From assembly GCA_030692685.1 (NCBI GenBank), contig JAUXZO010000179.1:1-62048 (forward strand): a stretch of 62,048 bases of DNA. Direction: 5' to 3'. Shown in pieces: positions 36,414 through 45,500 of the stretch. The stretch's first letter is position 1. The number at the start of each line of letters is the position of its first letter. The notes below the pieces were generated by a model, which worked only from the letters and a program-made list of their open reading frames with translations, was not told the DNA's origin and made no database searches. Made by a program: the position numbers and the translations under genes. Source of the stretch: Acidovorax sp. Lineage in GTDB: Bacteria > Pseudomonadota > Gammaproteobacteria > Burkholderiales > Burkholderiaceae_C.

Positions 36414-37610
36414 TCAAACTGACCAGCCCAGCTTGTGTGCGTTGCTGGTCTGATCATGGCGCGTGTCATCTTCCGTGTGCAAATAAATACTGGTGGTGGC
36501 GATGTTTGCGTGCCCCAGGTTGTCGCGCACGGCCTTGAGGTCCATATTGTCGCTTTGGTGAGTGCCTGCCGTATGGCGCATCCAGTGGGCGGAGGCCTGT
36601 TCCACATGGGCCGCTGCTGCCTCGTGGTCAGTGCCTAGGTTTCGCAGGCGCGCTGCCGTTTTACGGAAAATGTCCTTAATCAATTCGTGCACGCCACTGC
36701 GTCCCATGGGGCGACATCCACCAATAAGGGGCAACAGCAGTGGGAGCGTATCTCCCTCTCGTGGTAGTAGGGCCAAGTTGCGTGCATTCCTGTAACGCAT
36801 CAACTCTGACACTAACTCATCGGTCGCCGGAATCGCCCGCGTTTTGTCCCCTTTTCCTCGTATCTCCAGCCACCAGCGTTCATGCCCGTCTGCTCCGCGA
36901 CGCCAGTAAAAATCTCCCATCGAGTTGTTGCAGACCTCAGAAATCCGCAGGCCACCGATGTAGAGGAGCGAGAAGAGCCACCGATATCGGGCCGCTTGGA
37001 GAACGAGGCGAGGCGTGCCAGTGGGAAGGGACTCAATCGTTGCGCGTACTTGCGCCCAGTGCTCGTGTGGCAGGAACCTGCTGGTCTTGGCCGGTCGCGC
37101 CACAGATTTGCGGCGGCGCAGAGCTAAGGGGTTGCCCGCCAGATACCCGGCTTGAACCAGCCAGTTGAAGAGGCTGTTGAGGATCGAGAGTGCCTGGCGC
37201 TGGCTTTGCCGGTCCAGTGGCTTGGCGAACGGACGCCAGTGGGGCGAAGACCTCGGCGCCTTCTGCGCGACCTGCATGACCCATCGATCAACCGGTTGGG
37301 GATCTTCCAGAAAGGACTCGTAGACCAGGAAATCCTCGTGGGTCAGATCGGACAGGGCCTTTCCATACTGGTGTACGCACCAAAGCAGCAGTCTTTCCGC
37401 CTCCTTTCGATAGCTGGCCAGCGTGGCCGGTGAATCCTTGTAGCGCGCCAGCCAAGCCAAAACTGCAGAGCGGTCGTCATTGGCCGCGACCTGGGGCAGG
37501 CCCTGGGCCCGATTTCGGCCACGCTCTCCGGAAAGATGAACGGGTAGCACCAAGCCGTCCAAGGGCTCAAGATGCGCCAAAACTGTCGGGGCGACGGTCA
37601 AACTGCTCAT
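36414..37610 (-). CDS. tnpS: TnpS-like tyrosine recombinase (cointegrate resolution)
   Basis: A 398-aa tyrosine recombinase from the ATG at 37610. The SAM-like core-binding domain is at about residues 45-170. The catalytic residues are the Arg in YIGGLRISEV, Lys in EIRGKGDKTR, His-x-x-Arg in SAHWMRHTAG, His in LGHANI and Tyr in TTSIYLHTE. It is divergent from a KfrA-like coiled-coil gene with a dyad between them, the tnpS-rst-tnpT layout of Tn4651-type Tn3 transposons. It would resolve transposition cointegrates. Confidence 0.75.
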   Translation of the reverse strand: MSSLTVAPTVLAHLEPLDGLVLPVHLSGERGRNRAQGLPQVAANDDRSAVLAWLARYKDSPATLASYRKEAERLLLWCVHQYGKALSDLTHEDFLVYESFLEDPQPVDRWVMQVAQKAPRSSPHWRPFAKPLDRQSQRQALSILNSLFNWLVQAGYLAGNPLALRRRKSVARPAKTSRFLPHEHWAQVRATIESLPTGTPRLVLQAARYRWLFSLLYIGGLRISEVCNNSMGDFYWRRGADGHERWWLEIRGKGDKTRAIPATDELVSELMRYRNARNLALLPREGDTLPLLLPLIGGCRPMGRSGVHELIKDIFRKTAARLRNLGTDHEAAAAHVEQASAHWMRHTAGTHQSDNMDLKAVRDNLGHANIATTSIYLHTEDDTRHDQTSNAHKLGWSV

Positions 37611-37619
37611 GGGCCAAAT

Positions 37620-37651
37620 TCTATGGACATTAGAGTAATTATGTCCAGAGA
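37620..37651. other. Candidate recombination core site between tnpS-like and tnpT-like genes
   Basis: Arms TCTATGGACAT and ATGTCCAGAGA (10 of 11 complementary) flank a 10-base centre TAGAGTAATT. Arm and spacer size resemble sites for Cre/Xer-type tyrosine recombinases, and the site lies 10 bases from the recombinase start. It is the best candidate for the rst-like crossover point. Confidence 0.65.
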
Positions 37652-37700
37652 TTGGAAATTTATTCTTCAATTATTACGTTATACGTTGTATTATGTTAAA

Positions 37701-38699
37701 ATGAGCGAAGAATCCGAGATCCAGACCGAAGTAGAGGCCCTACGGGGGCGATTCAGCGACACCAAAACGCTGTATCGCGAGGTATGCGCCTTGCTGTTTT
37801 TCCGATATGGCATCACGCCCACCGCGAGCAAGCTCTACCAGCATGTGCGCAAAGGGTCCATGAGCGCTCCCGCCGAGGCCCTGGCGAATTTCTGGGAGGA
37901 CCTTCGAAGCAAAGCCCGGGTGGAAATCGATCACCCCGACCTCCCAGACACCCTGAAGCAGGCCGCAGGCCAGGTGGTCAACGAGTTGTGGGGCCAAGCC
38001 ACCGAGCTAGCACGAACAGAGCTGGCCGCCGTACGCGTAGAGGCGCGAGCCGAAGCGCAGGGCGCCTTGGCCAGCCTGGAGCAGGCGCTGCAGCTGAGCG
38101 CGCAGCTTGAAGTCCAAATTCAGGCCGCTGCGGGCCGGATAGGCGAGTTGGAGGCCCGCGCCCAAAGTCTAGACTCGGAGCTGGAGCGGGAGAGGCGCAT
38201 ACACGCAGCAACGACTGCCCGGGCCGACGCACTGCAGCGCCAGATCGATGAACTGAAGCTGGAGCAGGCCAAAAGCCGTCAGCACTTCAGCGCCGAGTTG
38301 GAAAAGGGGCGGCAGGCCATCGCCGATGCTGCCCAGCGGGCTACTGAGGCGGAGCGCAGGGCCCTGCGCGAAATCGATCAGGAGCGCACGGCACGAAGCC
38401 ATTCAGAAAAGCAGGTGGAACAAATGCGCGCCAAGTTGGCCGAGGCCGAACGAAACCACCAGGCAAAGCTGATCGACATGAGTGCCGCAGCGTCTCGGAT
38501 GGCGTCGGAACTGGACAATGCCAAGGCCGCATCAGCCGAGAGCGCCAGACTTGGCCAGGAGCAAAGTACAGCACTGCAACAGGCTCTCCAGGACGTGTCA
38601 CAGTACAAGGCGGAAGCGGATACCCTTCGCGCGCTGGTGGCGCAGTTCCAGCCACCATCCAAACCCGTGCGCAGGAAGCGTAGCCCGGAAGGCCAATGA
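37701..38699 (+). CDS. tnpT: TnpT-like KfrA-type DNA-binding coiled-coil protein
   Basis: A 332-aa protein from ATG 37701, which follows an AT-rich repeat region. The N-terminal about 100 residues match the KfrA N-terminal DNA-binding domain (CALLFFRYGITPTASKLYQHVRKGSM). Residues 110-310 are a continuous Ala/Glu/Gln/Arg coiled coil, and the tail is basic (KPVRRKRSP). TnpT assists TnpS at the resolution site in Tn4651-type transposons. Upstream direct repeats (ACGTT/ATGTT) may be its operator. Confidence 0.75.
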   Translation: MSEESEIQTEVEALRGRFSDTKTLYREVCALLFFRYGITPTASKLYQHVRKGSMSAPAEALANFWEDLRSKARVEIDHPDLPDTLKQAAGQVVNELWGQATELARTELAAVRVEARAEAQGALASLEQALQLSAQLEVQIQAAAGRIGELEARAQSLDSELERERRIHAATTARADALQRQIDELKLEQAKSRQHFSAELEKGRQAIADAAQRATEAERRALREIDQERTARSHSEKQVEQMRAKLAEAERNHQAKLIDMSAAASRMASELDNAKAASAESARLGQEQSTALQQALQDVSQYKAEADTLRALVAQFQPPSKPVRRKRSPEGQ

Positions 38700-38785
38700 G
38701 GAGAGCGGCTGGTCAGAGCGACTCCCGGAGGCTCTTGTAGCGCCGCTCGCCACGCGCGGCAAAATCCGGCATAAAAGATTAATTC

Positions 38786-39274
38786 TTAATAGCCAAACCG
38801 CTTATGAGCTAAAACTGGCCGTATCCTGGCTTGCCCTCGGATAAGGTCATCGACCGATACCGCTGAGGCGGAAAGCTCCGCCAGGGCATCTGCCAGGAGC
38901 GGTTTTGTGGTGTCGTCGTCTACTACCGCGAAGCCGACACGTTCCCGAGCCCAGAGCTGGTGCTCATACCGCGTGTCCTTGTCCTTGTACAGCGAGGTCA
39001 CCGAGGCGATGTCCGTCGCGTTCATGCCAAGCGCTGAAGTCAGGTACCGCAGCAGGACGGAGGGGAGACCTGAAAAGGCATCGGGGTGCCGCCCCGTAGC
39101 GCGCAGCATGACCAGTTGAACTGCAGCGCCAAGGCGTGCAGTCCCTCTGAACCTGGGCGGGCGCAGCTCCTGGATGTCTTCAATGCTCAGCCCAAAGCAC
39201 TCTTCGACCTCCCGCTTAGATAGCGATTTGGGCAGGGTATCGGCGCCAACGAAACGTAGGTAGTAGCTAGACAA
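38786..39274 (-). pseudogene. tnpA: Truncated Tn3-family transposase TnpA (N-terminal 162 aa)
   Basis: The product matches the N-terminal DUF4158 region of Tn3 transposases: RLGAAVQLVMLRATGRHPDAF, a TSLYKDKDTRYEHQ segment and a Glu/Arg-rich continuation. A complete TnpA is about 990 aa; this frame stops at 38786 after ARIRPVLAHKRFGY, losing the whole catalytic domain. It reads inward from a 38-bp terminal repeat 101 bases upstream, as in an intact transposon, so the 3' part was deleted. Confidence 0.75.
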
Positions 39275-39375
39275 GCTGGTCCTCCCATGGCTGGCGTGGT
39301 CGCAAGCCTGCTGCAGTCTACGTATTCGCTACTGATAATTCCAGACAATAAAAAAGTGCGGGTTAACCCGTAGCT

Positions 39376-39413
39376 CTTAACCGGGTTTTCTGCACGGAAA
39401 GTGAGATCACCCC
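39376..39413. repeat. Tn3-family 38-bp terminal inverted repeat
   Basis: Read on the minus strand, the element begins GGGGTGATCTC and ends GAAAACCCGGTTAAG, exactly 38 bases. It matches the Tn3-family end pattern (GGGGT start, GAAAAC near position 24, GTTAAG at positions 33-38). It lies just outside the truncated tnpA and marks the right end of the transposon. The matching left end was not found by eye. Confidence 0.75.
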
Positions 39414-39425
39414 AAAGAGGTCTGC

Positions 39426-39827
39426 ATGCAGTTGGTTCAAGAGGTTTCGCGCACCGCACCTCGTGAGCCCTCCGACCCGCGGGTGCTGGCAGCCATGGAA
39501 TACCTCCGCCAACGAGTGGACCAGGCCGTGACGCTTCCTGAGGTTGCGCGGGTTGCAAACCTGTCCCCTGGCCGGTTCCGGCACCTCTTCGTGGAAGAGA
39601 CAGGCATGCCCCTGAGAACATACGTGTTGTGGCGCCGGTTGCTCCACGTCTGGACGCTCCTTATGCAAGGAGAGACGCTGTCTACGGCGGCCCACGCCGC
39701 AGGCTTTGCGGACTCCGCACACCTCTCCAGGACGGCGCAAACCATGTTTGGCCTCGCGCCGTCTGCCTTGCAGATGAATGGGCCCCTCAGCGCGCGAACC
39801 CGTGGTCTGGACCATCACTTGGGCTGA
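39426..39827 (+). CDS. AraC-type regulator C-terminal domain, probably 5'-truncated
   Basis: A 133-aa protein consisting almost only of an AraC DNA-binding domain: first HTH (VTLPEVARVANLSPGRFRHLFVEETGMPLRTYV) and second HTH (LSTAAHAAGFADSAHLSRTAQTMFGLAPSA). Most AraC regulators have a 120-170 aa N-terminal ligand domain. The ATG lies only 13 bases from the transposon end, so the 5' part was probably removed by the insertion. The gene is convergent with the di-haem peroxidase and overlaps its end by 13 bases. Confidence 0.75.
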   Translation: MQLVQEVSRTAPREPSDPRVLAAMEYLRQRVDQAVTLPEVARVANLSPGRFRHLFVEETGMPLRTYVLWRRLLHVWTLLMQGETLSTAAHAAGFADSAHLSRTAQTMFGLAPSALQMNGPLSARTRGLDHHLG

Positions 39828-41088
39828 ACGACCGGGCCGGTGACGGCGCCGAGGAAAGCAGCAAGGTCCTGGATGTCGCTGGCAGATAATCGGATGGTCT
39901 GGCGCTCAGCATGCTTCTCGTCAGGCCGCGCAAGTTCGCTGTGACCAATCGCCGCTCTTGGCGCCGCGGCGTAGTGCTCAAGCACTTGGTCGAGACTCGC
40001 GAACTGGCCGGCGTGCATGTACGGAGCTCTGGCTGCCACGTTGCGCAGGCTTGGCGTGCGGAACGCTCCGAGCTGGCCTGCGTCGTGCGTGTTCAGGAAC
40101 TGAAGCTCGCCGCACTGCTCTGGCTTCGCGTCGCTATAGGGGCCTAGACAGTTGAATTCATCCTTGAGCAGCTTCTTCAACCCCTCGATGCGTCCGCGGT
40201 CGGGGTTCCTGGGGTCCACCGGCGGCACACCCGTGTTGTGGAAGGCGTGGTCCGTCAGCAGAGGCCCGTTGTGGCAAGTGATGCATTGGCCCTTGTTGAG
40301 GAATGCGCGCAGCCCTCGTACCTCTTGAAGCGTAAGACTTTCCTGGCCCTTGCCCTCGCCGCGAACCGTAGCCTCCGCGTACCGGTCGAAGCGCGATTCT
40401 CCATAGGAAATATGGCGTTCGTAGGCCGCGATGGCCTTGCCCATGTTTGCGAACACCCGATTGACTCCGTCACGCGTAGTCGCCGGAAGGGCTGCCCAGG
40501 CTGCGCGCTCGGAATCGGTGCCATTTGGAGAGGCGTTTTCAGGGAGCTTGGTCAATTCAGGCGCGGGACCGAACACAGCCTGGTACTGGGTCTTGTATTG
40601 TTCCAGCACGAGCTTTACGAATGCCACGCGGTTGCCCCCGTGCTCCGCCGGGTCCTCCAAAGGGCCAAGCGCCTGGGACCAGGCGCTGTCCTTGCGGCCG
40701 TCCCAAAAGAGAAACGGTGAATGTGCCGCGCCCATCACCGGCATGGTCCGGCGCTGACCAGTTCCGACGCCTTTGCCGAACTGCCGCCCGTCTTCGAACT
40801 GGCCGGTCGCAGAGTGGCAGCTGGCGCAGGAGACCTGACCGTTCTTGCTCAGCCGCGTGTCATTGAACAGCGCGCGGCCCAACGCGGCGGCCTCGGTCCG
40901 TTGCTCATAGGCGTTGGATACATCGACCGGACGCTTGCCAGCCTCTTTGAGGCGCATCGATGCGATGGTGGCGACATCCTGAGCCGACCACTTGTCGCGC
41001 ACCGTCGCCTTCAGCTCCTGGGCAGCGAATACGGAGACGGCCAGTGCCGTCGCGCCGCTGCCGCAACAATGATGAAACGCTTGTTCAT
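39815..41088 (-). CDS. Di-haem cytochrome c peroxidase/MauG-family protein with a frameshift in the signal peptide
   Basis: The mature protein has two c-type haem sites, SCASCH (near residue 60 of the 395-codon open part) and CITCH (about residue 243), and the family's GAFRTPSLRNVAARAPYMHAGQF near the end. It reduces hydrogen peroxide or oxidises a partner in the periplasm. The uninterrupted frame starts at 41002 without a signal. A proper start (MNKRFIIVAAA, ATG at 41088, 8 bases after the FixH-like gene) is in another frame; one indel in the GCGGCAGCGGCGCGACG run near 41050 separates them. Confidence 0.82.
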
Positions 41089-41096
41089 CCGCAACC

Positions 41097-41534
41097 TCAG
41101 CGCGCGGTCGGGTTGTTCACCACGGTGTTGAAGGTGACTTTGTCGGTTCCTTGAGGTCCGTCGATGGCCAGCTTTACCTCCCACCAGCCCGTCATGCTGA
41201 ATTTCATTCCATCCAGCGCGTAGGTGCCCGCTTCCATCTCCCGTGTGACGCGCGGTTGCGTGGGCAGGCCATGACCGTGCTGAGGCATGCCGCCGTCGAC
41301 CAGGAACTTTGCGCCTCGAACGGGCACGCCCTCGGCCGTGGCCAGCCTCACCTTCCAACTGTGCATCTGGTTGATGGTAGGCGCTTGCGCTGGGGGCAAC
41401 AGCGCGACCTGGTAGACGCCCCCTGCTGATTTTTTGTCGAGAGACAAGTCCAAGTCCTTGGGCGGTGCCATGCAGCCGGCGGTCATGAGTGCGACCACAA
41501 CAAATACAGCTGAAGCAGTAGTTCTTTTGAGCAT
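41097..41534 (-). CDS. FixH/YtkA-like lipoprotein
   Basis: A 145-aa predicted lipoprotein with lipobox LMTAGC (Cys21). The mature part is a beta-sandwich with HSWKVRLATAEGVPVRGAKFLVDGGMPQHGHG, then a GTYALDGMKFSMTGWWEVKL segment, which is the FixH/YtkA pattern. MPQHGHG could bind copper. It is followed by the di-haem peroxidase in the same operon. Confidence 0.75.
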   Translation of the reverse strand: MLKRTTASAVFVVVALMTAGCMAPPKDLDLSLDKKSAGGVYQVALLPPAQAPTINQMHSWKVRLATAEGVPVRGAKFLVDGGMPQHGHGLPTQPRVTREMEAGTYALDGMKFSMTGWWEVKLAIDGPQGTDKVTFNTVVNNPTAR

Positions 41535-41558
41535 GAGTTTTCTCCAGAGATGATTGCT

Positions 41559-41918
41559 TCAGGCCCGCGCAGCGTCGAGGGCTTGCTTCAGGTCTTTCGG
41601 AAGGGGCAGACGCCGAAATCCACTGACATCCGAGCCACCGGTATTGCCTTCGGGCACAAGCCCCAGCGCAGTGAAGATGGAAGCGGCAACCATCCGCCAG
41701 AGTTGGCCCGTGGCTTCACCGTAGCGGCGGTTACGCAGTGCAAACTGAAACATGCGCCAGTGCACGCGTACATGCTCGACGGTCGTTGCCTGGCCAAGCA
41801 CGTGGGCTCGCTCCAGGTGTTGGAAGGCGGTGTAGAACTCGCCGCGTGCCTCGGCCACCGAGGCGGCGGCCAGTTCTGTTTGCACGGCGGGCTTGATGCG
41901 AATTGCGAAGGTGTTCAC
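41559..41918 (-). CDS. DUF3703 protein (second copy)
   Basis: About 119 aa from a GTG at 41918 (GGAGCACCTC precedes it); the frame extends further upstream but through remnant DNA. FQHLERAHVLGQATTVEHVRVHWRMFQFALRNRRYGEATGQLWRM shows the DUF3703 pattern and aligns by eye with the protein at 35665. It heads an operon with the FixH-like lipoprotein and di-haem peroxidase. Confidence 0.75.
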   Translation of the reverse strand: MNTFAIRIKPAVQTELAAASVAEARGEFYTAFQHLERAHVLGQATTVEHVRVHWRMFQFALRNRRYGEATGQLWRMVAASIFTALGLVPEGNTGGSDVSGFRRLPLPKDLKQALDAARA

Positions 41919-42123
41919 GAGGTGCTCCGGGTTGGTTCCGATGCACTGAATTCTTCGCGAATGGCGGAGTTTGGGCTTGAACGCAGGGGCTGTCTTGGTA
42001 GCCCTTTCGTTCAAGAATGCCGAGCGCGGCGCATGACCGCCCACGTCATGGACGCGCGGCAGGGTACCTTCTACGCTGCTCCCAAATCGGGCGCGCTGCT
42101 CGCGCTTATTCAGGAGATTCTTG

Positions 42124-42438
42124 ATGACAGGGTCTGCGATTGGCTTGCTCAACGGTCTGCAGTTTGGCCCCGATATCGTGGCGTATTAGGAACGCATCGA
42201 TGCCAGCCTGGAACCCTTTGGCGGTGCATTTCTCGTGCATGGCACTCGGCCCCGGGTGAAGGAGGGCGTTTTTTGGTGGCGATTGCATCGTCATCAAACT
42301 TTCCCTCAATGGCATAAGGATGAGGCCCTACAGCATGTCAGCTCATTCGGGCAGCTTTTGGACAAGTCAGCGTTCCATCGGATGACCGCTTCTGGGCGCA
42401 TTCTGCCGCTTGGTACAACGTCCGGAAATGGCCGATAG
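42124..42438 (+). pseudogene. DUF1330-like gene remnant
   Basis: Within the gap 41919-42523, the plus strand reads ERIDASLEPFGGAFLVHGTRP after an in-frame TAG at 42187, then shifts frame before IVIKLSLNG and ILPLGTTSGNG-like pieces. The GGxFLVHG segment is characteristic of DUF1330 proteins. A stop and a frameshift make it non-functional. The rest of the gap has no convincing gene. Confidence 0.45.
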
Positions 42439-42523
42439 CACGCATTCGAAGAGGAAGTTTGGATGACGGCAACCGCTGCAGAGGGTGCGTTGGTCATGGT
42501 GCTAACGCATTCAAAGTTGGGCA

Positions 42524-45500
42524 CTACTTCTTCACCAAGGCCCGCTGCCTGCGCCAGCCCAGAAAACCCAGAACGGCCGACAACAGCCCCAGTGCCCACG
42601 GCGCATCCACGGGGATGGCCACAGCGCCAGCGCCCGCAGGGCCCGCTGCCAACGCAAAGGGGTCACTGATGCGCCCCGGTGTTGCATCCGAGTCCCCCAC
42701 ACCGTTGTCGGTGATGGTGTAGGTCACCGTCAGGCGGTCTGCGCTGAGCGTGGCGCCACCGAGCTGAAACCAGGTGGATGCCGCGGCTACCCCCCCAACG
42801 ACGGGAGTGGCAGGGCCGTACTTCCAGAACTGGATACCTGCAGGCAGCGGCTGGGGATAGGTGATCGCCATCGTCACCGCTCCGGTACAGCCCGTGGACT
42901 GGAACGCGTACTCCCCATAAGGCATCGTCGCTCCTGCCGGGGCAGGGTTGGACAAGCCGGCAAAACCGCTGGTGGCCTCCAGCGTGCACGTGGCGCCACC
43001 ACCAGAAAGCGTTGCCGTTGCAGGACCTGACATGCCTGGTGGCGTCCCCGCCACGGTGAGCAGGCGCGGCACTACCGCGTTGGATGCGGCCGATGGCGCG
43101 CCAGTACCGGCGGAATTGCTCGCTGTCACCGTGAACGTATATGTCGTGCCGTTGGTGAGGCCCGTAAAGGTAATCGGCGAGGCGGCGCCCGTTGCCGTCG
43201 CACCCCCGGGGCTGGCGGTAACGGTGTATCCGGTGATTGCGCTTCCCCCTGTGAAGACCGGCGGGGTAAATGCCACTGTGGCCTGTGCATCCCCGGCGCT
43301 CGCCGTGCCGATGGTCGGCGCACCCGGCACCACGGCGTTCACGGTGAAGCTGCGGCTCACCTGGGTCGCGGCCAAATAGTTGCCATTCCCGGGTTGGTCT
43401 GCGTTGATCGTGCAGGTGCCCACTGTCAAGAAGGTCAGCGCCCCTCCAGTCGTGATGCTGCACACCCCAGAGGTGGAAGATGTGAACACCGGCGTCAAAC
43501 CAGGTGCATCGGTCGTGGCCGTCAGCGTCGGAGTTGTGCCGAAGTTCTGCGCGCCGGGGTTGGCGAAGGTGATGGTCTGCGCCGCTTTGGGCGTGATGGA
43601 GTTGGACGCGACCGATGCCGGCCCTGTACCTGCCACGTTGTCTGCCGTCACCGTGAAGGTGTATGACATCCCGTTGGTCAGCCCCGACACGACAATCGGG
43701 GAACTCGCTCCCATCACGGGAAGTACATCCGCCGGGTTGGCCGTCACGGTATAGCTGGTAATCGCTGAGCCCCCGATATTCGATGGGGCCACAAACGCAA
43801 TGCTCGCCTGGGTATCACCTGCCGTTGCGACCGGGCTGGTAGGAGCGCCAGGTACCACGGCATTGACCGTGAAACTCCGGCTGATCTGCGGCGCAGGCAG
43901 AAAGGAGGAATCGCCCGCCTGGTCCGCATTGATGGTACAAGTGCCTGCCGTCACAAAAGTCAGTGCGCCGCCGGTGGTAATGGTGCAAACACCAGGGGTT
44001 GAGCTGGTGAAGGACACCGTGTATCCGCCCCCAGCCGACGAGGATGCCGTAAGCGTGGGTGCAGTCCCAAAGTTCTGCGCCCCGGGATTGGCGAAGGTGA
44101 TGGTCTGGGGTGAAGCTGGTGTGACCGAGTTGGAGGCCGCCGATGCGGGGCCTGTACCCGCACTGTTGGTCGCAGTGACGGTGAATGTGTACGCAACCCC
44201 GTTCGCCAGCCCGGTCACCGTGATCGGCGAGCTGGAACCGGTGCCGGTAGCCCCCAACGGGTTCGAGGTCACGGTGTAGCCGCCAGCGAGGATGGGAGCG
44301 CCGCCCGTGGTTGCCGGTGCAGTAAAAGTTACCGAGGCCTGGGTATCACCCGCAGTGGCGGTGCCGATGGTGGGCGCACCGGGCACGACTGCGTTCACGG
44401 TGAAGGTTTGGGCCACTGTGGGTGCCGCATTCCAGGCGACGTTGCCGCTCTGGTCGGCATCAATCGTGCAGCTGCCTGCAGTCACAAAGGTGAGCGCGCC
44501 GCCGCTGGTGATCGTGCACACCCCGGTGGTGGACGATGAAAACGTGGGGGTCAGCGTGGATGTAGCGGTGGCCGACAGCGTGGGGGTAGTTCCAAAATTT
44601 TGCGCGCCGGGGTTGGCGAAGGTAATGACCTGGGAACCCTTGGGCGTGACTGCGTTGGACGCCGCAGAAGCCGTACTGGTACCGACCCCATTGGTGGCGG
44701 TCACTGTGAACGTGTAGGCCGTGCCGTTGCTCAGCCCTGTCACTGTCACGGTGCAGGCCGCAGGCCCGGCGCAAGAGCCAGAAGCTCCGCCTGCGTTGGC
44801 CGTAGCGGTATAGCTGGTAATGGCTGAGCCACCGTCGGTCGCTGGCGCGGTGAAGGTCACGCTTGCTTGACCGTCGCCCGCGGTGGCTGTGCCGATGGTG
44901 GGGGCACTGGGCGCAGTAGGGATGAATACTGTGTGCGTTGCACCGCTGGAATACGCCGCAGGGCTGATGTTGCCCGCTACATCTTGTATGTTGGTACCGG
45001 CGTTGAGGTTGAGCCGGAGGGTGCCGTTGCCGGAAATCCCGGACACGGTCACGTCCACCGACGAGCCGGACGCCGCTGAAACACTCGCAATATTGCCCGC
45101 AGCAGTGCCGGTAGAGACCAGCGTGAAATCGTCCGTGGAAATGTTGCCCACCAGCTCGTTGAAGTTGACCGTAAAGGCCATGCTGGTGGCGCTGGCGGCC
45201 GGGCTTCCGCTCACCGTGATACTGCTCATGGCGGGCATGATGTTGTCGACCGTAGCGTTGGTGGTGTCGGCCACCGTAGTACTGCCCCCGGCACTGGTCG
45301 CGGTAACGCTGACGTTGCGACTGATGTCGCTGATAGCGCCAGCGACGATGGTGTAGGTTGCAGTCCAGGTTCCGCTGCTGTTGGTGGCAGCCACCGCAGC
45401 GCCGCCACCAAACTGGCTGAAATTGACCGTGACGCCGGTGACACCACTGTTGTTGTCCCCGCCCGCCGTGTTGTTCCAAGTGGCGGTGACTGTGTCGCCG

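Noticed and set aside
43064..44914. Repeats considered as a CRISPR or satellite array
   Set aside because: They are long in-frame coding modules of about 540 bases with no short direct repeats or spacers.
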